A stretch of 9,912 nt of DNA from an uncultured Fibrobacterota bacterium (lineage in GTDB: Bacteria; Fibrobacterota; Chitinivibrionia; Chitinivibrionales; Chitinispirillaceae). Position 1 is the first letter of the stretch. The number at the start of each line of letters is the position of its first letter. The notes under the pieces are model-generated. The model made no database searches. It worked only from the letters and a program-made list of their open reading frames with translations, and was not told the origin of the DNA. The DNA lies in contig CAISVC010000311.1 of assembly GCA_903888815.1 (NCBI GenBank), positions 1-9,912 on the forward strand, read 5' to 3'. Both the position numbers and the translations under genes were made by a program. Positions 1 to 5,856 of the stretch are shown here, one piece after another.

Positions 1-1
1 A

Positions 2-202
2 AATCCGGCCCTCAGCGTTTTTGATCTTAACGGACAACTGCTCGGGAAAAAAATCCTTTCAGGGGCCCGTGGAGAGATCAAGCTTGACGATGTGGTATCG
101 AAGAGGGGAAGCTCGGCCGTTTCTTCAGGTATTATCGTCATAAAGCTTACGGATAACGGCAGGACCTTAACGGGCAAAGCGGTGCTCGGTTCAGGGAACT
201 AA
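2..202 (+). CDS. C-terminal end of a secreted protein with a T9SS-like sorting domain (5' truncated)
   Basis: Only the last 66 codons before a TAA stop are inside the window, so the enzymatic or binding part lies to the left. The visible residues begin NPALSVFDLNGQLLGKK and end with ITLTDNG-like beta strands (IIVIKLTDNGRTLTGKAVL) just before the stop. This pattern (a 'VFDLNGQLL' strand, a glycine-rich turn, a 'SGIIVIKL' strand and a final basic strand) is that of the Ig-like C-terminal modules found on proteins exported by type IX secretion, as also seen at the ends of the three complete enzymes here. By family knowledge such a module is a secretion or surface-attachment signal and says nothing about catalytic function. 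The stop is 40 nt before the next start on the same strand, so the two genes are probably co-transcribed. A glycoside hydrolase would fit the context but cannot be shown. Confidence 0.72.
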   Translation, partial: NPALSVFDLNGQLLGKKILSGARGEIKLDDVVSKRGSSAVSSGIIVIKLTDNGRTLTGKAVLGSGN

Positions 203-242
203 AGCATACCGCTGCGTCGGTGCATTACATGATGGAGGAGGC

Positions 243-2717
243 ATGGTTATTTCTCGCAAACGCATAGACAGACATGTTTTTGCATATGCGGCAGTTACAC
301 TGTGCATTTTTTATATGTCAGCGTCCGCTGATTTCTACCCGCACCGGATATACAAGGTCAGGACAAAAGCCAGCCTTAATGCCGGATGGAAATTTTTTAA
401 AGGGGATGATGCCGGCGCATCATCACCGGCATTCAACGATGCCGCGTGGCAGACCGTGAATGTTCCGCATTCGGCGCAGTACGATCCCCCTACAATCAAC
501 GGGGAATTGCAAAGCGTGCCCACGTCGCTCACGTGGAATGGCGTTCATTGGTACCGGAAGTCCTTCACCATCCCCTCTACTGCGCACAATCAAAGAATAT
601 TCCTCGAATTCGAGGGCGCGATGCAGATAGCAGAAGTGTGGGTGAACGGCACCAAGGTCGGGACCCATGACGCATCAGGGTATTCCGGGTTCTTCTTTGA
701 TATTTCAACGGCAGTGAACAGGACCGGTTCGAATGTCGTTGCAATCAGGCTTGATTGCAGGTACCGAAACAACATACCACCGGGAAATGAAGGAAATTAT
801 AACGCTGTTGGCGTTAACACGCTGTACCCTGATTACTTTCTATTTAGCGGTCTGTATCGTGATGTCTGGCTCGTTTGTACCGACGATATCCATATACCGA
901 TCAATGGCCAGAAAATTTCTACTCCCGTAGCGACATCTACCGGTGCGCGCGTGCGGGTACAAACAACCGTACGAAATGATAGTGCTGTATCAAAAAATGT
1001 CACGGTTGCATTTTGTATCGCCGACAAAACCGATAATATCCTGGCAACATGCGAGATGACGGCAAGCGTGGCTGCCAACGCTTCGCACGTTTTTGATACC
1101 ACCACCTCTACCCTCGCAAACCCGCAGCTCTGGAGCCCCGAAACCCCCGATCTCTACCGCGTTTTCACTAAAGTCTCTGTTGACAGTCAGGTTGTTGATG
1201 ATTATGTTGACCGGTTCGGCATCCGTTCTATCGATTGGACTCGCCAGGGTTTTTATTGTAACGGCCAGCGCTATCTGCTCAAGGGCGTGTGCATGCACCA
1301 GGAATTCGCCTGGGTGGAAAACGCGGTTCCCAATTCAAGATTTTTTGAGGAAGTCAAGCTTGTAAAAAACATGGGCGCCAACGCTATCCGCTGCTCGCAT
1401 TTCCCACGCGACCCGTCGTTTTACAACGCCTGCGATGAGCTGGGTGTCATCTGCGAGCCGGAACTGCCTTCGTGGGGGAATTTCCACACCACCTATCCGG
1501 CCGATTTCTGGGACCGCATGAATATCGTGGCGCAGGAAATGATCGACGTGGGATACAATCATCCGTCAATTATCCTCTGGGGAATATTCAACGAGCCCGC
1601 CGGCGATAATACGGCGGAATTTCGCAGGCTGAACAGCACCGTAAAGGCGCTTGACTCCTCCCGGTACAGCGCCATTATCAATAACCACGTTTCCCAGACC
1701 CAGAACCTGGTAGTCGATGTTCTGGGGCTGAACTATAATCTCTATCCAGGCTCAGCGATAATTGGCCAGGTGCAGCGTACCTATAACGCGGAGTACCATG
1801 AGGGGTGGATCAGGTGGTGTTACCGCGGCGACACGAACACGACAAACGATGCTACGCTGCAGGGTCCTATCAGCGAGAACCGGTGGGCGGTTGACCGATG
1901 GTCGGGCACCAATAACTGGACCGCGATCCTGGCCGCCTATAACGGAACGACGCAGCCGGTGCCGGCGGGCGGTCACATGTGGTGTTTTATCGACTACTGG
2001 TCGCCTTTCATGGACTACCCTATGGGCGTTCTCGACCATTATCGCATACCCAAAAAGGTGTATTGCACCTTCAGGACCAATTGGACCGGCGTACCCGACG
2101 ATTATCCCGTTGTCGGATTGACGCCTGCTAAAATCCAGCTCGATGCCGACCTGACAACGCTGGTTGCCGACAGTACCGACATTACCCGTATTGTCGCTTC
2201 TGTTCGCGACGCGTCGGGCAGGTGTGCGTTTTCCTCGCGCAGCGTAACGTTGCAGATTTCCGGCCCGATAGACTGCTTCGACTCCTTGACAAGGACAACG
2301 ATAGCGGGCAAAATCGGCTGGGTCCTCAAGTCGAAGAACACGCCGGGGACTATCACCGTCATAGGCATATCAAGCGGCCTGGTTCCCGATACGGTCATCA
2401 TTGCAAGCGTGGCACCGGATAGTTCGGCGCTGCCCTTTATCTGGCCGGCCTCGGGCGTGGTGCCGCGACGGATGGGCAGCCGTGCCGAGAATGGCTTTAC
2501 CGTCAGGCAGTCGACGCGATTGATCACCGTTGCATTTTCATCACCGCGTGCTGACGCCGCGGAACTATCTCTTGTCACCATGCAAGGCAGAAAGGCAGCG
2601 GCAATGGTTTCGGTTCATCGTTCCACAGTAACAATAGACACCCGGACTATCCCTGCGGGACTCTATTGCCTTTACATAAAAGGCACATTTGCAAAAAAAA
2701 TTGTATTGACGAAATAG
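243..2717 (+). CDS. Secreted glycoside hydrolase family 2 enzyme, beta-galactosidase-like
   Basis: 824 residues. The ATG follows GGAGG at 234-238 with a 4-nt gap. A signal peptide spans residues 1-29 (basic start, hydrophobic AYAAVTLCIFYM, cleavage after ASA). The GH2 domains follow in order: a sugar-binding jelly roll (about 44-215, ending SGLYRDVWL), an Ig-like domain (about 220-328) and a TIM barrel (about 330-615). Barrel hallmarks are the FGIRSIDW entry, IRCSHFPRDPSFY (382-394) and WGIFNEP, where Glu451 is the expected acid/base. Glu517 in NAEYHEG is the likely nucleophile. Residues about 625-722 resemble the Ig-like domain 5 found on many GH2 enzymes (LDADLTTLVADSTDITRI). Residues about 748-824 are a T9SS-like sorting module ending AGLYCLYIKGTFAKKIVLTK. 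Exo-removal of beta-galactose outside the cell is the likeliest role. Beta-glucuronidase or beta-mannosidase activity cannot be excluded, because GH2 subfamilies are hard to separate by eye. The neighbouring arabinofuranosidases suggest an arabinogalactan-type substrate. Confidence 0.88.
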   Translation: MVISRKRIDRHVFAYAAVTLCIFYMSASADFYPHRIYKVRTKASLNAGWKFFKGDDAGASSPAFNDAAWQTVNVPHSAQYDPPTINGELQSVPTSLTWNGVHWYRKSFTIPSTAHNQRIFLEFEGAMQIAEVWVNGTKVGTHDASGYSGFFFDISTAVNRTGSNVVAIRLDCRYRNNIPPGNEGNYNAVGVNTLYPDYFLFSGLYRDVWLVCTDDIHIPINGQKISTPVATSTGARVRVQTTVRNDSAVSKNVTVAFCIADKTDNILATCEMTASVAANASHVFDTTTSTLANPQLWSPETPDLYRVFTKVSVDSQVVDDYVDRFGIRSIDWTRQGFYCNGQRYLLKGVCMHQEFAWVENAVPNSRFFEEVKLVKNMGANAIRCSHFPRDPSFYNACDELGVICEPELPSWGNFHTTYPADFWDRMNIVAQEMIDVGYNHPSIILWGIFNEPAGDNTAEFRRLNSTVKALDSSRYSAIINNHVSQTQNLVVDVLGLNYNLYPGSAIIGQVQRTYNAEYHEGWIRWCYRGDTNTTNDATLQGPISENRWAVDRWSGTNNWTAILAAYNGTTQPVPAGGHMWCFIDYWSPFMDYPMGVLDHYRIPKKVYCTFRTNWTGVPDDYPVVGLTPAKIQLDADLTTLVADSTDITRIVASVRDASGRCAFSSRSVTLQISGPIDCFDSLTRTTIAGKIGWVLKSKNTPGTITVIGISSGLVPDTVIIASVAPDSSALPFIWPASGVVPRRMGSRAENGFTVRQSTRLITVAFSSPRADAAELSLVTMQGRKAAAMVSVHRSTVTIDTRTIPAGLYCLYIKGTFAKKIVLTK

Positions 2718-2899
2718 CCATTGGCCTGCAATAGGCGGACGCGATCGAAAAGCATTTTACAAATAAAAATTATATGGCTTGTTATCAGACGGATTAAGGA
2801 GCATACTCAAATAACAAGAAGATTCTATCTAAAGACCTTTTAAGAATAAAAGATTTATGCTTAAAACGGTACGAAGAACGGTCCGGCAGATACAAACAA

Positions 2900-2940
2900 T
2901 GTCTACACTAGACAAGCCTCCTGCCAAGGAGGTAGGCAGG
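2900..2940. repeat. Cluster of adjacent inverted repeats with two mutually exclusive stems
   Basis: TGTCTA (2900-2905) and TAGACA (2909-2914) pair around a 3-nt CAC loop. Three bases on, CCTCCT (2917-2922) and AGGAGG (2927-2932) pair around GCCA. CCTGCC (2920-2925) can instead pair with GGCAGG (2935-2940) around a 9-nt loop, so the second and third stems cannot form together. All arms are perfect 6-bp matches. The role is unknown: a terminator for the convergent genes, a protein site or a decayed dispersed repeat are all possible. Confidence 0.6.
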
Positions 2941-2977
2941 TCAATATTCTTTTTACTACTACCGGAGCGCAACAGAG

Positions 2978-2997
2978 CGGATGGAATTTTTCCATAG
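2978..2997 (+). repeat. Copy 1 of a 20-nt dispersed palindromic repeat
   Basis: The sequence CGGATGGAATTTTTCCATAG contains perfect 6-bp arms ATGGAA (2981-2986) and TTCCAT (2990-2995) around TTT. The identical 20 nt, in the same orientation, recurs at 9818-9837. This copy starts 14 nt past the stop of the GH51 gene, which runs on the opposite strand. An exact 20-nt match between two non-coding spots in 10 kb is not expected by chance, so this is a real repeat family, of unknown kind. Confidence 0.72.
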
Positions 2998-3010
2998 GAC
3001 GCCTTTTAAT

Positions 3011-5821
3011 TCAGTAGATCCTCGTTGTTTTAAACAAAGCATTATGGCCTTTTTCATCGGTTACTGAGATGATATAGCTTCCACTGGCCACGCATCTCCC
3101 CTGCACCGCGATTTTATCCCATGCAATCACTGTCGGTTCCGCGGAATATCCAGGTTTGAGCTTGAGCCTCTTAATCACAATCCCCTTCACATTCAGTATA
3201 GAAACAGTCAGAGAATAACCAGCAACAGGTCTGTTCCAGGTGAGTTTAATCCCCTGAGCGGTGGATTGAATGCTGTAATCCGGTTCCTTTTTTGTATTCG
3301 TTTTTAAAATGCTCGTCGATGGCGAGAAATGAATGACCGTGAATGAATTTGCCGGGAATGAAAACGTGTCACTCGCTCCAGCGGTTATGTTTCTTACTGT
3401 CGGGACGACATTCATCGGGTTCGAGGCAGTATTGACCGCATTGAGCGCTCCGGTGAGCGTGGTAATGGAAACCGCTTTGCCGAAAGCGGTGTAACGGTCG
3501 AATGACACTCTTGAGCGGATCTGCGCCGACCCCATGTTGACCGCCTGGAGGACGAGCTCCTGGCCGTTCTCGCTTTTTGTCGCCGTGAGATCAAACGTAG
3601 TGCCGAGGTTACCGGATATGCCCGCCGGGATACAGAGCGGCTGATAGTGACCGGAAGCCATTTGCGTTATATAATAGGGCGGCTGCGCCCACACCTTTTC
3701 CGGATTCATGAACAGCAACCCCTGGTCCCAGCCATTATCGTTCTGGCCGTCCACCTGCAGGCAATTGGCCGAGCAACAAATGGCCAATCGGTCGCTCATG
3801 CGTTCCAATTCGTTGATCGCGTGCGCATTTGCCAAAGCACGGGCGAGAGAATGGCTGCTGAAGCAATTCAATTCAAAGTTTACCAGTTTATATTTCGCTC
3901 CCGGGGTGATATTTCCCAACTGATCATAAAAGCTGTTTATCGCAGGGATGTTCGTCGGATCCGGAGGCGCGTTGGTGTTGATATGGATATCAAACCAGAC
4001 TTCCCGGTTGTACGATTTTGCCAGATCAAGAATCTGCTTCTGGGCCGCCAGTGTCGTGATCCCGGACCAGCTCCCGGTAAAATTATAAGGGTCGTTTATG
4101 ACATTGTCGTATCCGAAATCGCCGACAACCAGTATTATGGATGAATCCTTGGGCCAGATCGCCTCGGCCATGGGTTTAAAACGGTTGAAATAATTGGTAT
4201 TTACCGCCTCTTCATTGCCGATTTCGACGTACTTTAAATTATAGGGCGCAGCGTGTCCATCTGCGGCGCGTTTTGCACCCCAAACGCTCGCCGCCGGGCT
4301 GTTTACATACTCAATAAAGTCGGCCAGGTCCTGGGCGGTTTCGTAACTGTTCACGACCGGAACGCCGAGGAACCCGGCCTGTTCGCAGAAATTCAGGAAA
4401 TCGAACATGCCCCATCCGTTTGACGAATATGGATACCACGTCCCGCCGGTCATGGGACGCCGGTCGCGCGGACCGATCTGATTTTTCCAGCGGTATTCGC
4501 CGTGGTTGATCATGCTTCCTCCATACCGCATAACCGTAAGCTTCTGGGCAAGAAGCCCTTCGGCCACATCTTTGCGGACCGGCAGCCCCTGGAACCGTCC
4601 CCACGCGCCGGGCTGCAGAAAGGCATGTCCTACGGTCACCGCGCCCGCCTGCTTCAATTTTATCGCAAAACGTCCGGGATTGACCGTAGCCGTCGGGGTC
4701 AGGGTGAAATCAAGACGTGCCCACGAGGTGCTGGTCGCGTGCATCGTAGAATCGTCGTACACTGTCGAGCCGTCCGAACTTTCGATGGCAACGGTTACGT
4801 CGGCAGGCTGCGTCACGCGGACCCAAACATATCCTTCGTACGGCTGGTTCGCGACAAAATACATGCCCTGACGGTTGAGGCCCCGGTTTTCGATGCCGAT
4901 CTCGCCGCTGCCGCTTGTAAATGTTATTTTCTGGCTCTGGGTGCCTTTGAACGGCGACTGCGTGTCCATGCCGAAGCTCCCGGTCGCACTGCCTTTCTGC
5001 GTCACGTTCCACATCCCGCTTATGCCGCCGGTTGCCTGGGTAAAGGTGATATTCCTTACCATGCCGCTTGTGTTGACCCACATGTTGCGGAAGCTCGTCG
5101 TGCCGTCTGACCAGGCGCGCAGGCCGATAGAGCCGGTTGAGAGCGGGGCATTGTCGGTGTACGATGCGACGCTGTCGGTATTGACAAAAACGGTCATCGT
5201 TGATCCCGTCATTTTCACCCTAAGCGTGACCCATTGATTGGTCGATACGGTATACGCGATGTCGCGCAGCAAGGTATAGTTATTTTCGTGCTTTGCAATA
5301 CGGACGAATCCGGAAGCAATGGCAATCTCGTATCCATAGAAATTATCAGCGCCGACGCCGGGCTGGGTTACCTTTATGATAAAACCCGAAGGTCCGGCGT
5401 TATTGCCGAGATTCACCTCTACGCCGGCCTCCCCGCTCGTGCAGGATGAGCTGTCCAGAACAAGTTTAGGGCCGTTGGTTCCGGCTACACTCAACACGCC
5501 GCTCGAAACGCTCCAGGTTCCGCCGTACGTGATAAAATTCTGAAGTTGCGTCACGGACGGCTCCTGGAAGCTTTCGCCGAAAATCATCTGGCTGTAGATG
5601 CCGCCATACACCTCGTGATTTACATCTTCCATGCACGCGCCGGTCATGTAGCGGGTGATGCGGTTGGTGACAGTCGTATCATGGACGGTAATAACATTCT
5701 GGGCGAATGCCACTGGTGAATGGCAAAGGAAAAGACCAATGGCCAGAAACAGGTTTGAACGCAACTGGTTCTTCCTGAAAGTACGGCTTTGCCGAATCAA
5801 ACTCCGTCCGCATGGAATCAT
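3011..5821 (-). CDS. Secreted GH51-type alpha-L-arabinofuranosidase-like enzyme with inserted binding modules
   Basis: 936 residues from the ATG at 5821, chosen because GGGGAGG (5828-5834) lies 6 nt upstream; a GTG 11 codons earlier has no such site. The signal peptide is long (about residues 1-40, ending PVAFA before QNVITV). A GH51 N-terminal motif (NHEVYGGIYSQMIFGESFQEP, about 68-88) is followed by a LamG/DUF1080-like beta sandwich (about 94-252) and a CBM4-like module (about 259-404). The TIM barrel follows (about 406-724) with RYGGS (432-436), GEYRWKNQIGPRDRRP and YVEIGNEE, where Glu537 is the likely acid/base. DIHINTN at 611-617 corresponds to the family 'DFHIY' strand. Glu650 in VNFELN aligns with the family nucleophile but in an unusual context. 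A beta domain and a T9SS-like sorting module (about 846-936) end the protein. Its likely role is to remove alpha-L-arabinofuranose side chains outside the cell; another furanosidase specificity is possible. It is the second gene of an operon, 35 nt after the GH127 stop. Confidence 0.85.
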   Translation of the reverse strand: MIPCGRSLIRQSRTFRKNQLRSNLFLAIGLFLCHSPVAFAQNVITVHDTTVTNRITRYMTGACMEDVNHEVYGGIYSQMIFGESFQEPSVTQLQNFITYGGTWSVSSGVLSVAGTNGPKLVLDSSSCTSGEAGVEVNLGNNAGPSGFIIKVTQPGVGADNFYGYEIAIASGFVRIAKHENNYTLLRDIAYTVSTNQWVTLRVKMTGSTMTVFVNTDSVASYTDNAPLSTGSIGLRAWSDGTTSFRNMWVNTSGMVRNITFTQATGGISGMWNVTQKGSATGSFGMDTQSPFKGTQSQKITFTSGSGEIGIENRGLNRQGMYFVANQPYEGYVWVRVTQPADVTVAIESSDGSTVYDDSTMHATSTSWARLDFTLTPTATVNPGRFAIKLKQAGAVTVGHAFLQPGAWGRFQGLPVRKDVAEGLLAQKLTVMRYGGSMINHGEYRWKNQIGPRDRRPMTGGTWYPYSSNGWGMFDFLNFCEQAGFLGVPVVNSYETAQDLADFIEYVNSPAASVWGAKRAADGHAAPYNLKYVEIGNEEAVNTNYFNRFKPMAEAIWPKDSSIILVVGDFGYDNVINDPYNFTGSWSGITTLAAQKQILDLAKSYNREVWFDIHINTNAPPDPTNIPAINSFYDQLGNITPGAKYKLVNFELNCFSSHSLARALANAHAINELERMSDRLAICCSANCLQVDGQNDNGWDQGLLFMNPEKVWAQPPYYITQMASGHYQPLCIPAGISGNLGTTFDLTATKSENGQELVLQAVNMGSAQIRSRVSFDRYTAFGKAVSITTLTGALNAVNTASNPMNVVPTVRNITAGASDTFSFPANSFTVIHFSPSTSILKTNTKKEPDYSIQSTAQGIKLTWNRPVAGYSLTVSILNVKGIVIKRLKLKPGYSAEPTVIAWDKIAVQGRCVASGSYIISVTDEKGHNALFKTTRIY

Positions 5822-5827
5822 AATTTT

Positions 5828-5834
5828 CCTCCCC
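5828..5834 (-). promoter_or_regulatory. Ribosome-binding site deciding the GH51 start
   Basis: Read on the minus strand this is GGGGAGG followed by AAAATT and then ATG at 5821-5819. It is a strong Shine-Dalgarno match at ideal spacing. It lies inside the upstream extension of the open frame, which shows that the longer GTG-initiated form (5854) is not the main product. Confidence 0.87.
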
Positions 5835-5856
5835 AATAAAGTTTGCACCGTCACCG

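Larger units (their letters stand above)
2718..3010. other. Non-coding region between convergent genes, rich in short palindromes
   Basis: This 293-nt stretch separates the stop of the GH2 gene (+) from the stop of the GH51 gene (-). I see no plausible small gene with a ribosome-binding site. The left half (2718-2880) is AT-rich, with no strong stem followed by a T tract. The right half carries three short perfect inverted repeats (2900-2914, 2917-2932, 2981-2995), listed separately. A shared role in ending transcription from both sides is plausible from the position, but none is a textbook intrinsic terminator. Confidence 0.6.

Noticed and set aside
2102..2581. 159-codon open frame antisense to the GH2 gene
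   Set aside because: It lies fully within a gene with a clear protein family and shows no domain pattern or ribosome-binding site; it is a by-product of the codon usage.
2915..2923. AGCCTCCTG shared with 9867-9875, as part of a larger repeat unit
   Set aside because: It is only 9 nt, and its order and distance relative to the 20-nt repeat differ between the two places, so chance is a fair explanation.
2978..2997. The 20-nt repeat as a classic intrinsic terminator
   Set aside because: The stem is only 6 bp and AT-rich, and the T run is in the loop on one strand rather than after the stem.
4502..5110. 202-codon open frame antisense to the GH51 gene
   Set aside because: The translation is rich in arginine, histidine and alanine with no recognisable domain, and it overlaps well-supported coding sequence.
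5822..5854. GTG start 11 codons upstream for the GH51 gene
   Set aside because: It has no ribosome-binding site, whereas GGGGAGG sits 6 nt before the ATG at 5821.
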